DNA of 64,000 nt. Source: JAXMBX01 sp046349635. GTDB lineage: Bacteria; Planctomycetota; Planctomycetia; Planctomycetales; Planctomycetaceae. The notes beneath the pieces are model-generated. The model was given only the letters and a program-made list of their open reading frames with translations. It was not told where the DNA came from and did no database searches. The stretch lies in contig JAXMBX010000006.1 of NCBI GenBank assembly GCA_046349635.1, positions 1 through 64,000 of the forward strand. Reading direction: 5' to 3'. This document shows positions 1 to 8,290 of the stretch, one piece after another. Position 1 is the stretch's first letter. The number at the start of each line of letters is the position of its first letter. The position numbers and the translations under genes were made by a program.

Positions 1-838
1 GCCCCGGCTCAACCAGGTCCCAATACAGTCGGCTCCCGGAATCATCCCCCACGATCACGCTCAGGATCTCCGCGGCGAAACGCAGCGGATGACGCCCCGA
101 GCAGGCCGGGCTCACCAGCATCGCGTGTTCCTGCAGGCTGCTCTCACGTCGGATCACCTTGAACGCGGGTTGGGGATGCGGCTCCGGCAACGAACGGGAG
201 ACCGTTCCTGCGGGCCAATCCGAGCAATGTTTCGTGACCAGTTCCAGCAGCGGCTCCCACTCATATTTCCCCGCCACCGCCAGCACGATATTCCCCGCCA
301 AATAATGCGATTGGTGATACGCCCGCATCTGTCCCGAGGTGAGATCTGTGATGCTCTGCACGCTCCCCAGGATGCTCTGCCCCAATGGATGATCGTGGAA
401 ATGCGTCTGCATCGCCTTGTCGTAGGCGATGAAACCCGGCAGGTCGTCATACATCCCGATCTCTTCGATAATGACCTTCTTCTCCATATCGAAGTCATTA
501 TCGCGCAGCGACGGACGGAGCAACGCGGTCAGCAGGTCCATCGTCGTCGGGACATACTCCGGCAACACCGCCGCGTGAAACAGCGTCACTTCTTCGCTGG
601 TGGAGGCGTTGTACCGCGCTCCGATCTCATCGAAGATCCGGTTCACGTCATCCGCCGAGTATGTCTCATTTCCCTTGAACGCCATGTGCTCCAGGAAATG
701 GCTCACGCCGGAAACATCCGCCGTCTCATCGCGCGCCCCTGTCCGGACAAAAAAGCCCAGCCCCACGCTGTGTACGCTCTGGCTCAATTCCGCGACGATC
801 TGCAGCCCGTTCGGGAGTGTGGCCTGGTGAAACTTCAT
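1..838 (-). CDS. M16 family zinc metallopeptidase, catalytic subunit (3' end outside window)
   Basis: The first 279 residues of an insulinase/processing-peptidase-like protein are visible and the gene runs off the left edge. The inverted zinc motif HFLEH is at residues 47-51 and is followed about 75 residues later by a conserved acidic stretch (VIIEEIGMYDD) that supplies the third ligand in this family. No signal peptide is visible, so it is probably cytoplasmic or acts on imported or misfolded peptides. The start codon overlaps the stop of the upstream M16 gene as ATGA, which implies translational coupling. Family knowledge: M16B enzymes work as pairs of one active and one inactive chain, and this is the active chain. 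The natural substrate cannot be read from the sequence. Confidence 0.9.
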   Translation of the reverse strand, partial: MKFHQATLPNGLQIVAELSQSVHSVGLGFFVRTGARDETADVSGVSHFLEHMAFKGNETYSADDVNRIFDEIGARYNASTSEEVTLFHAAVLPEYVPTTMDLLTALLRPSLRDNDFDMEKKVIIEEIGMYDDLPGFIAYDKAMQTHFHDHPLGQSILGSVQSITDLTSGQMRAYHQSHYLAGNIVLAVAGKYEWEPLLELVTKHCSDWPAGTVSRSLPEPHPQPAFKVIRRESSLQEHAMLVSPACSGRHPLRFAAEILSVIVGDDSGSRLYWDLVEPG

Positions 839-2073
839 GCGTGAATCTCCAAGGGGGCCGGTCCCAGCGTCAGCACCGTCAAGTCGCTCACTGGATAGTC
901 ATGGAGATGCTGCACGATCTGTTGCTCCGTCAATGATTCAATCCGCGTCCGAACTTCTTCCAGGCTCAACACCCGACCCAGGTGATACCAGTCGCTCGTC
1001 AGCGAAGAGGCTCGCGATGAGGACGATTCCTGCTGCATGATCAGGGCGCTCTTCGCCCGCGCCTTGCAGCGGTCCAGTTCCTCCTTCAGAATCCCCTGGT
1101 CCAGCCGCCGGATCTCCTGCAGCATCACGTCCAGCGTCTCCTGCGCCCGTTCGTTCGTTGTTCCCGCGTAACACAGCACCCGCGCCTGGTCTTTCAGGCT
1201 GTGCAACGTGGCATACACCGAGTAGCACAGCCCCCGCTTCTCGCGCACTTCCGTGAACAATCGTGAACTCGAACCGCCGCTCAGAATATTCACCGCTCCC
1301 CATGCCGCGTAGTAGTCGGGATGCGAATACGGAATGCTGTTATATGCAATCCCGATCTGCGTCTGCGTCGATTCGTGCGGGATATGGTCCTGAAACAGGC
1401 CTCGTGGTCCTGTCACGAGCGCCGGACTTTTGACCGGCTTCCATCCGCCGAATTCCCGTTCCACCAGGTCTCGGATCTGCTCCGGATCGACTTGCCCCGC
1501 GATCCCCAGAATGGCCCCCTCCGGTTGCACATATTTCTGGTGATGGGCGATCACATCCTTCAGAGAGAGGGCTTCCAGTCCCTCGTAGCTCCCCTCTGCC
1601 GGCAGGCCCCACGGGGTCTCATAGCACCGCCGTCGCAATTCCAGAATCACTTTCTGGCGCGGTTCGTCTTCGATGGAATCCAGCACCAGCCGCGCCCCCG
1701 CCACGACCGCCGGAAACTGCTCTTTGGGAAACGTCGGCTGTTGCACGATCCGGGAGTATATCGACAACGCCTCCCCCAGGTTTTCCCCCAGCAACGCCCC
1801 GTTAAAGCTGATGAAGACCCGGTCCGCCCCTTCGTTGTGTTGCACTCCCAGGTTGTCGAGCGCACTCAGCAGTTCCCGGCTGTCCCAGCCCCCTGCCCCG
1901 CGGATCATCATTTCACCCGCGACCGCGGCGCATCCGCTCCGGCCGCTGGGGTCATGAATGCTCCCCGCCGGCACGACCAGCGAAAACGCCGCCGACTGGA
2001 CATCCGGCATCCGCTCCACAAGCAGCGTCAGCCCATTGGGCAATCGGTAACTCTGGACTGTCTCATCCGGCAT
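835..2073 (-). CDS. M16 family peptidase-like protein, non-catalytic partner
   Basis: This 412-residue protein has the M16 fold pattern (N-terminal LPNGLTLLVE, C-terminal RLFTEVREKRGLCYSVYA with the Arg/Tyr substrate-binding pair). The zinc motif is destroyed: the position of HFLEH in its neighbour aligns with A-V-A-G-E at residues 50-54. It should therefore be catalytically inactive and provide the R/Y half of a heterodimer. It is the first gene of a two-gene operon, with a 4-base ATGA overlap into the active subunit. The length is normal for an M16B chain. The start follows from the N-terminal match to the family. Confidence 0.88.
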   Translation of the reverse strand: MPDETVQSYRLPNGLTLLVERMPDVQSAAFSLVVPAGSIHDPSGRSGCAAVAGEMMIRGAGGWDSRELLSALDNLGVQHNEGADRVFISFNGALLGENLGEALSIYSRIVQQPTFPKEQFPAVVAGARLVLDSIEDEPRQKVILELRRRCYETPWGLPAEGSYEGLEALSLKDVIAHHQKYVQPEGAILGIAGQVDPEQIRDLVEREFGGWKPVKSPALVTGPRGLFQDHIPHESTQTQIGIAYNSIPYSHPDYYAAWGAVNILSGGSSSRLFTEVREKRGLCYSVYATLHSLKDQARVLCYAGTTNERAQETLDVMLQEIRRLDQGILKEELDRCKARAKSALIMQQESSSSRASSLTSDWYHLGRVLSLEEVRTRIESLTEQQIVQHLHDYPVSDLTVLTLGPAPLEIHA

Positions 2074-2203
2074 GGATTCGGAATTCTTTCAGGGCGAACA
2101 GGCGAAAATTGGAACACTAAACGCTCGCAGGGCGTACCTTACCGGATCATCCGAGGGGGTGCAAACGCACGACCATTGAAGCAGACTTAAAGCTGAGGCT
2201 GAC

Positions 2204-2794
2204 TTAAATCTGATGCACCGCGGGATCGTCCGTCCGGATCGGCTCTTCAATCGCCTTGTAGGAGGTCCGCACCAGGTGAAATCCCATGCTCCGGTAGAGT
2301 GCGACCGCCCCGGTATTCTGGGCGGTGACCTCCAAATACGCCCGCTGCATCTTGGCAGTTTGAAAGCCCTTCAATGCCTTTAACAGCAGGGCTTTTCCCA
2401 ATCCCTGGCGCCGATGGGCCGCGATCACCCCCACGTTCTGGACCGCCCCCAGTCCCCCTTCCAGCCCTAATCCCTGGATCGTGGCGCAATCGATACTCCC
2501 CTGTGAAGTCCCCGGTTCCTGCCACGAAATCAGCCACGTCGCCTCGGGCAGAAACGAATCCCGGCTGGAAATTTCCTGCATCAACCGTTGGCAACCCAGG
2601 CGGTTCCCCAGACACGGAAACACATGCGTATCCATTTCGTGGGAAAACGCGTGGTATTTCGTGTCCGCGTGCCGATCCACCAAGTGGGGTGTCCACGCCG
2701 AAAAAAAATAACCGGAGGAGAGCGACGGCTCGGGAATCTCCCGATGTCTGAGGTCAATCTCCATCCGGTAACGTTTGACGTAATGGAACACCAT
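2204..2794 (-). CDS. GNAT family N-acetyltransferase
   Basis: This is a 196-residue protein whose C-terminal half is a GNAT domain. Motif A with the acetyl-CoA pyrophosphate loop is at residues 121-136 (VGVIAAHRRQGLGKAL). It is followed by the typical beta4-alpha4 region LEVTAQNTGAVALYRSMGF, where N and Y contact the cofactor. The N-terminal 70 residues are not recognised and may bind the acceptor. Residue M11 is an alternative start. The acceptor substrate is unknown. It is transcribed leftward toward the M16 pair but is separated from it by 130 bases. Confidence 0.85.
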   Translation of the reverse strand: MVFHYVKRYRMEIDLRHREIPEPSLSSGYFFSAWTPHLVDRHADTKYHAFSHEMDTHVFPCLGNRLGCQRLMQEISSRDSFLPEATWLISWQEPGTSQGSIDCATIQGLGLEGGLGAVQNVGVIAAHRRQGLGKALLLKALKGFQTAKMQRAYLEVTAQNTGAVALYRSMGFHLVRTSYKAIEEPIRTDDPAVHQI

Positions 2795-2863
2795 GACGGC
2801 GCGCCTTTTCAGCTTCCTGCTGGGACTGCGGCGAGGCCCCCGCGACGGGTGGTATGCGCCACC

Positions 2864-3241
2864 TTAGTCGTCCATGGCCTCGGCTTCTTCGTACTCGAAT
2901 TCCTCGTCTTCCCGCCATTCCATGAGTTGTTCCTCCCATTTCTTCAGGAGGACCACCCGTTTCTTCCCCTGCTTCTTCTGCTCGACTTCATAGCCGGCAC
3001 TCACCAGGAACTGCAGTTGTTCCGATTCCGCCTCCAGCAGCCCGTCATCTTGCAGGATCCGCCACCATTGCAGGTGAGGCCAATCCCGACGCACCAACCG
3101 GATGCACGAGACCACAGCTTTTCCGCCCTGACCCGAGCGAAATCCCGCTCGCTTCGCCACTTCACTGCACGTGGCGAGTTTCCCCGCCGTCTTCAATTCC
3201 CACAATAACTCTGCAACTTCATCCGCTCGTATACTCGTCAT
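2864..3241 (-). CDS. alkyltransferase-like (MGMT DNA-binding fold) protein with an acidic tail
   Basis: The start at 3241 is preferred over an upstream in-frame ATG because a GGAGGAG Shine-Dalgarno lies directly before it. The 125-residue product resembles the DNA-binding domain of O6-alkylguanine transferases and ATL proteins: a helix with SEVAKRAGF, then residues 57-67 HLQWWRILQDD in the place of the PCHRV/PWHRV active-site segment, followed by an ATL-like helix EQLQFLVSAGYEV. The alkyl-acceptor Cys is absent, so no transferase activity is expected. The tail is Lys-rich and then Asp/Glu-rich. It may recognise damaged bases or be a divergent DNA-binding protein. The family assignment is by pattern only. 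Confidence 0.6.
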   Translation of the reverse strand: MTSIRADEVAELLWELKTAGKLATCSEVAKRAGFRSGQGGKAVVSCIRLVRRDWPHLQWWRILQDDGLLEAESEQLQFLVSAGYEVEQKKQGKKRVVLLKKWEEQLMEWREDEEFEYEEAEAMDD

Positions 3242-3585
3242 CAGCCTTCTCCTCCACTTCACCCGGCAAGGATGGCGACTCGGAGTGGGATGCTCCGTTC
3301 GCATGGATTTCACGTGGCGGCCTGACGAACAGGCCTGGGATTCGTTTGAGAACTCTCTTGACCCGGATGCTCCACGCGGGAGGACCGGAGATGAACCGCT
3401 GAAAAATCGCGTTCACGCTGACCGTCATGGAAGTGAGGCGATACATCTCTTAAAATACTCGAAATGACCGACCCTTCACAAGGGGCCACCGGTCTTTGGA
3501 TCGCTAATTTCACCGGGTTTTTCTCTGCTTTTTTTTATCCTGAACCGGGAAATTCCTTGCAGCACAGACAGGACCTCACACCGGA
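3242..3585. other. gene-free divergent intergenic region
   Basis: This is a 344-base space between the leftward ATL-like gene and the rightward gene at 3586. It should hold both promoters. A pyrimidine-rich stretch around 3520-3540 precedes the rightward gene. I see no convincing -10/-35 pair, repeat or RNA gene. Confidence 0.5.
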
Positions 3586-4098
3586 ATGACTGCGGAAACG
3601 TATTCACGACATGGCATTCGATTCGACTACCCCGAGGAGTGGGAAGTTCAGGAACAGGAGCAGGATAACGAGCTGTTGATCACGGTCTCCAGTCCCGCCA
3701 CCTCCTTCTGGACCCTGGGGTTGTTTTTCGATTCCCCCTCTCCCGAACACGTCTTGCGCACCGTCATCAACGCACTCGAAGATGATTATCCGGAACTCGA
3801 TGCCTATCAGTCGCAGGAAATGATCTGCGGCTGTGAATCCGTGGCACGTGACTTGGAATTCGTCTGCCTCGAAATGTTGAATGGAGCCTGGGTCCGTGCG
3901 GTCCGGATGCAAGGTTATACGCTCCTCGTGATGTATCAATGCACCGATTACGAACGCCAGGAATACCTCCCGCAGTTGGAGGGGATCACCCGCTCCCTCA
4001 CCTGTGACGAACAACCCTCCGGAGACCCTGCCTCTCTGGAATTCCTCCCCCCGGATTCTGATGACTCGGATCTGGTTGACGATGACGACGAAGAGTAA
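3586..4098 (+). CDS. conserved hypothetical protein, PsbP/DcrB-like pattern
   Basis: This is a 170-residue soluble protein with no signal peptide. The N-terminus RHGIRFDYPEEWEV resembles the start of PsbP/DcrB-like or DUF1795 domains (a Phe-x-Tyr-Pro-x-x-Trp motif), which are small alpha-beta folds. The last 20 residues are almost all Asp, Glu and Ser. The stop is only 30 bases before the next start, so it is probably cotranscribed with the large coiled-coil protein downstream and may be its partner. The function is unknown. Confidence 0.7.
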   Translation: MTAETYSRHGIRFDYPEEWEVQEQEQDNELLITVSSPATSFWTLGLFFDSPSPEHVLRTVINALEDDYPELDAYQSQEMICGCESVARDLEFVCLEMLNGAWVRAVRMQGYTLLVMYQCTDYERQEYLPQLEGITRSLTCDEQPSGDPASLEFLPPDSDDSDLVDDDDEE

Positions 4099-4128
4099 GG
4101 ACGCCCTCGACTTGAAGGAGTAATTGAG

Positions 4129-5799
4129 ATGTCTGCCAGCGTTTCACCGCACATCGCCGCAACCGATTCCGAAGAAACCCTCCCTATCTTCCTGGAACTG
4201 GTGCTGATGGTCTCCGACCCGGAGATCATCTCCGAACTCCGCCGTCGTCCGGAAGGCCGCGACCGGGACGAATTTGCCATGTCCGCCCTCAGGCTCGGTG
4301 TGCTGGCCCTCCGCCAGGCCCGTGGCCAACTCGACGCCCAGGCCCTCAAACGGGAAGGGGACCAGCTCCTCTCCTCCGTCCAGTCCTCCCTGAACGAACA
4401 CCGCCTCCAACTCCACTCCTTCCTCGAAAGCACCCTCAAGGAATATTTCGATCCGAACAGCGGGCGATTCAACGAACGCGTCGACCGTCTCCTCAAGAAA
4501 GACGGCGATCTGGAATCCCTCCTCTCACGCAAACTGACCGGCGATCAATCGGAACTCCAGCAGGCCCTCACCACTCTCGTCGGCGAGCAAAGCCCCCTCT
4601 TCCGCCTCCTTTCCCCCCAGGAGTCCGATGGCGTTCTGAACGCCCTCAAGGGTGTCGTCGCCGCCGAACTCGACCTCCAACGGCAGCGCGTCCTCGGGGA
4701 ATTTTCCCTCGATAACAAGGACGGGGCTCTCACCCGCCTCGTCGGGGAAATCTCCACTCATTCCGGAAAACTCCGCGATGACCTGCAGGACAAGATCGAC
4801 GCCGTCGTCCGCGAGTTCTCCCTCGACGACGAGCAGTCCGCCCTCTCCCGCCTCGTGCAACAGGTGGATCGCGCCCAGCGGACCATCTCCGCCGAATTCT
4901 CCCTCGACAACGAAACCTCCGCCCTCTCCCGCATGAAGGCCCAGGTCGACAGCACCAACGAAGCCATCTCCCGGCATCTCACTCTCGACGATGAGACCTC
5001 CGCCCTCTCTCGCCTCCGCCGCGAGCTGCTGGAACTGCTCGTCTCCCACGAGGAGAAGCAACGCACCTTCCAGCAGGAGGTGCAGGTCACCCTCGAAAAA
5101 ATGCAGGCCCGCAAGGAGGAGGCCGACCGCTCCACGCGCCACGGCACCGAATTCGAAGCCCTCCTCTTCGATCTCATTCAGCAGGAATCCCGCCAGTGTG
5201 GAGACATCGCCACCCTCACCGGAGCCAGCACCGGCCTGATCAAGAACTGCAAAAAAGGGGACATCGTCATCGACTTGAGCGCGGAGCATACCGCCGCCGG
5301 GGCACGCATCGTCCTCGAGGCCAAGGAATCCGCCTCCTATTCCCTCCGCGATGCGTTAGTCGAAATGGAAGAGGCCCGCAAAAACCGGGATGCCCAGGTC
5401 GGCATCTTCGTCTTCTCGAAGAAGACCGCCCCCGCGGGACTGGAACCGCTCAGCCGTCATGGGGATGATGTCCTCGTCCTCTGGGATTCCGAGAACCCCG
5501 ACTCCGACCTGTTCCTCCGCCTCGCAATCAGCCTGGCGAAGGCTCTTTGCACTCGCAATGCCCGCACCCGCGAGCGCTCCGCCATTGATTTCACCACTGT
5601 CGATCAGGCCCTCCTGGAAATCGCCAAGCAGGTCGACCAGATTGACGAAATCAACACCTGGGCCGGCACCATCCAGAACAACAGCGAAAAGATCATGGAA
5701 CGGGTCCGCATCTCCCGCAAAAAGCTCAAGAAACAAATCGATTCACTCGAAGACCAGTTGCAGGAGATCAAGACCCTGCTGCAATCCACGGACGACTGA
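4129..5799 (+). CDS. repeat/coiled-coil protein with a PD-(D/E)xK-like domain, RmuC-like architecture
   Basis: This 556-residue protein has no signal peptide. Residues 1-190 are helical and charged. From residue 191 a motif of the form EFSLDNExSALSRL occurs four times, at residues 191, 229, 256 and 283, with a 27-residue period for the last copies. Residues 300-335 form a coiled coil. Residues 338-450 resemble a restriction-like nuclease core: GTEFEALLFDLI (E341, E343), GDIVIDL (D378/D382) and LEAKES (E397, K399). A C-terminal coiled coil covers residues 515-553. The order coiled coil then PD-(D/E)xK recalls RmuC, but the repeat is not part of RmuC. It is likely an operon with the gene 30 bases upstream. 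Nuclease activity is inferred, not shown. Confidence 0.75.
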   Translation: MSASVSPHIAATDSEETLPIFLELVLMVSDPEIISELRRRPEGRDRDEFAMSALRLGVLALRQARGQLDAQALKREGDQLLSSVQSSLNEHRLQLHSFLESTLKEYFDPNSGRFNERVDRLLKKDGDLESLLSRKLTGDQSELQQALTTLVGEQSPLFRLLSPQESDGVLNALKGVVAAELDLQRQRVLGEFSLDNKDGALTRLVGEISTHSGKLRDDLQDKIDAVVREFSLDDEQSALSRLVQQVDRAQRTISAEFSLDNETSALSRMKAQVDSTNEAISRHLTLDDETSALSRLRRELLELLVSHEEKQRTFQQEVQVTLEKMQARKEEADRSTRHGTEFEALLFDLIQQESRQCGDIATLTGASTGLIKNCKKGDIVIDLSAEHTAAGARIVLEAKESASYSLRDALVEMEEARKNRDAQVGIFVFSKKTAPAGLEPLSRHGDDVLVLWDSENPDSDLFLRLAISLAKALCTRNARTRERSAIDFTTVDQALLEIAKQVDQIDEINTWAGTIQNNSEKIMERVRISRKKLKKQIDSLEDQLQEIKTLLQSTDD

Positions 5800-5846
5800 C
5801 GTTACGTCGTCCCCTTCCGCTTCCCTCTCGCCACAGGAATCCGACA

Positions 5847-7481
5847 TTGAATCTACTCTCCGTTTCCGGGCCGCGCGAGGGATTGCAGCTCATCGACTTT
5901 CTGGGCGTCGTGCTCTACCTCCTGGTCACGGCGGGGATCGTTTACAGGTCCTCCAGGCGACAGGGTAATACCGAGGAATATTTCCTCGGCGGACGCAGAA
6001 TGCCCTGGCTCGCGGTCGGACTCAGCCTCCTCGCCACCCTCATGTCCAGCATCTCCTACATGGGGGTCCCCGGCGAAATGATCGGTCGAGGTGTCGCCAT
6101 GTTCGCCCAGTATCTCGCCCTCCCCTTCAGCATGGCGGTCGTCCTCCTCCTCTGGGTTCCCTTCTTCATGCGGCTGCAGTTCACCAGTGCCTACGAATAC
6201 CTCGAACGCCGCTTTGACGAGCGCGTCCGCGCCACCGGCAGTCTCCTCTTCCTGTTTCTCAGGCTGGGCTGGATGTCGATGGTGATGTACGTCGGCTCGC
6301 TCGCCCTCACCCAGATGACCGGCTCGCTCGTTCCCGCGGAAATGCGCGATTCTCTACTCTATTGGATCATTGTCGGCGTTGGCCTCTCCGCCACTGTCTA
6401 CAGTACTTTCGGAGGCTTTCGGGCCGCCATCTGGAATGACGTCCTGCAATCTCTCATGCTCCTCGGCGGGACTTTGGTCACTCTCTTGTACGTGTATTGG
6501 ACCACCGGAACCGGTCCCGCGGAGTGGTGGACGATCACTTCCGCCCACTCGGCGAAGCATACCGCTCCCATTATCTTCAGTTGGGATCCCACCGTCCGCA
6601 TGACCATCGTCACCGCGGGGATGCTCAGTTTCTTCTGGACGATCTGCACCCACGGTTCCGACCAGGTCGTTCTCCAGCGCTACGTCTCCACCGCCTCTCT
6701 CTCTGCCGCCCGCCGCAGCTACATCGTCAATGCCCTCACCGACCTCACGATCGGCTGCCTGTTGGCGCTCTGTGGCCTCGCTTTGCTCGCCTTTTACTTT
6801 CAGCACCCCACGTTCCTCCCGCAGGACATTCTCTCCGAAGTCGACGGACATGTCGTCGTTCATCACGGCGACCGGGTGCTCCCTTACTTCTTCGCCCACC
6901 AGTTGCCTCCCGGTATCGGAGGCGTCATCCTCGCCGTTCTGATCTGCGATGCCATGCAGACCCTCGTCTCCGGTGTCAACAGCATCAGCGCCGTCTTTAC
7001 GACGGATCTCTTCTCACGCCTGCAGGGGAAAACCTGGGGTTGGATCAATGACATCACCTTCGCCAAGCTCCTCACGGTGGTCGTGGGGCTGGTCGTCACC
7101 GCGCTGGCCGTCGGAGTCGCTTACCTGGCCCAGAACTCCAAAAGTAACATCATCGAGATGATGGGCCCCGCCTTTAATATGTTCCTCGGCCCCCTCGCCT
7201 CACTCTTTCTCATTGGCATGTTCACGCGCGGTAATTCGCAGGTCGTTCTCATCTCCATTGTCTGCAGCGTCGTCATCTCCTTCTTCTGGAGCTATTCCGG
7301 CATCCTGTTCGGCCCCAAATACCAGATGACGATCACCCTCACTTCGGGCGTTCCTTATCTCTCCAGCTACCTCATCGCTGTGATACTGGGGCTGTTCATC
7401 CGCAGTTCCCCTGACGACCCCCGCCTGCAATACACCTGGCGCAACGTAATGCAGCGCCCCCTCCCCCCCGAACGCGCCTAG
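5847..7481 (+). CDS. sodium:solute symporter (SSS/SLC5 family)
   Basis: This is a 544-residue membrane protein with about 13 hydrophobic segments. Family signatures include the start of TM1 (LIDFLGVVLYLLVTAGIVY), the loop RQGNTEEYFLGGRRMPW, SSISYMGVPGEMIGRG, and YSTFGGFRAAIWNDVLQ, the SSS signature around TM5. It should couple sodium entry to uptake of an organic solute; the closest sub-pattern is the monocarboxylate/iodide type, but the substrate is not determinable. The start is a TTG at 5847 with AGGA eight bases upstream. Its stop overlaps the stop of the convergent ABC gene by four bases at a shared CTAG. Confidence 0.9.
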   Translation: MNLLSVSGPREGLQLIDFLGVVLYLLVTAGIVYRSSRRQGNTEEYFLGGRRMPWLAVGLSLLATLMSSISYMGVPGEMIGRGVAMFAQYLALPFSMAVVLLLWVPFFMRLQFTSAYEYLERRFDERVRATGSLLFLFLRLGWMSMVMYVGSLALTQMTGSLVPAEMRDSLLYWIIVGVGLSATVYSTFGGFRAAIWNDVLQSLMLLGGTLVTLLYVYWTTGTGPAEWWTITSAHSAKHTAPIIFSWDPTVRMTIVTAGMLSFFWTICTHGSDQVVLQRYVSTASLSAARRSYIVNALTDLTIGCLLALCGLALLAFYFQHPTFLPQDILSEVDGHVVVHHGDRVLPYFFAHQLPPGIGGVILAVLICDAMQTLVSGVNSISAVFTTDLFSRLQGKTWGWINDITFAKLLTVVVGLVVTALAVGVAYLAQNSKSNIIEMMGPAFNMFLGPLASLFLIGMFTRGNSQVVLISIVCSVVISFFWSYSGILFGPKYQMTITLTSGVPYLSSYLIAVILGLFIRSSPDDPRLQYTWRNVMQRPLPPERA

Positions 7482-8149
7482 CTGTTGGTCGCATCAATCT
7501 GCCCGTCCCGCATCCGGATCACGTGATCTTCTTCCCGGATATGCGTCCGGTCATGTGTCACCACCACGACCGTGGACCCCTGCTCCGCGCACAACTCCCG
7601 CAGGTACTGAAACACTTCCCCTCCGGTGGCGCTGTCCAGTTCCCCCGTCGGCTCATCCGCCAGCACCAGCACCGGCTTTTTCAACAGCGCCCGCACGAGC
7701 GCCACCCGCTGTTGCTCACCCCCCGAAAGCTGGCTGGGCCGATGGTCCAGCCTCTCTCCCAGCCCCACTCGTTTCAGCAACTCCATCGCATTCTGGCGCT
7801 GCGTCTCGGAAATCCCCCGCGGCATGTAAGGAATCAGCACGTTCTCCACGCAGTCCAGATTCCCGATCAGGTTGAAATTCTGAAACACAAAGCCGACTTC
7901 ATCCCGGCGAAACCGGTCCCGCTCCCGCGTCGTTAATCCCGATAGCGTCTTTCCGCGCAGCAGCACTTCCCCCGACGTCGGCTGGTCCAATGTCCCCAGC
8001 AGATACAGCAGCGTGCTTTTTCCGCTTCCTGATGGCCCCACGACGAACGTCACCCGCCCCTCGGGAATCGTGCAACTGATCCCCCGCAGCGCCCGCACCT
8101 CGGCTTGGCCCCGCAGATATGTCTTCGTCAGTTCCCGCACTTCCAACAT
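7478..8149 (-). CDS. ABC transporter ATP-binding protein, LolD/MacB type
   Basis: This 223-residue ATPase is complete: Walker A GPSGSGKST at 38-46, Q-loop Q90, signature LSGGEQQ at 141-147, Walker B VLVLADEPT at 160-168, and the D-loop LDSATG, then a switch His in VTHD. The sequence is typical of the MacB/LolD/FtsE class that powers FtsX-like permeases, and such a permease gene lies upstream in the same direction. Together they would form a mechanotransmission or lipoprotein/peptide export transporter. It ends convergently on the symporter gene. Confidence 0.92.
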   Translation of the reverse strand: MLEVRELTKTYLRGQAEVRALRGISCTIPEGRVTFVVGPSGSGKSTLLYLLGTLDQPTSGEVLLRGKTLSGLTTRERDRFRRDEVGFVFQNFNLIGNLDCVENVLIPYMPRGISETQRQNAMELLKRVGLGERLDHRPSQLSGGEQQRVALVRALLKKPVLVLADEPTGELDSATGGEVFQYLRELCAEQGSTVVVVTHDRTHIREEDHVIRMRDGQIDATNS

Positions 8150-8197
8150 CAGCCGCTTTCCCCTTCCATTGCCTCGTCACTTGTTGATCAGCTCTTC

Positions 8198-8234
8198 GGG
8201 TGCCATGCCCGCATCTCGAAGAAGGGCGGGCATG
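8198..8234. repeat. REP-like dispersed palindromic repeat, copy 1
   Basis: The sequence GGGTGCCATGCCCGCATCT begins an imperfect hairpin whose arms CATGCCCGC (8204-8212) and GCGGGCATG (8226-8234) pair perfectly. The first 19 bases recur exactly at 11228-11246. Both copies lie between leftward genes. It could be a REP-type element or a transcription-stalling hairpin. Confidence 0.6.
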
Positions 8235-8290
8235 CGTGCGCTTGACTTTGAACACCACGAATCACCCGACAATTTATCAGAGACATAACA

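Noticed and set aside
4525..5289. 254-codon minus-strand frame rich in Gly/Glu/Leu with internal repeats
   Set aside because: The repeats are the reverse reading of the EFSLDNE repeats of the plus-strand gene, which has better codon use and recognisable motifs.
7517..7528. GATCACGTGATC palindrome
   Set aside because: It shares the CACGTG core with parS but not the flanking TGTT/AACA arms, and lies in the coding sequence of the ABC ATPase.
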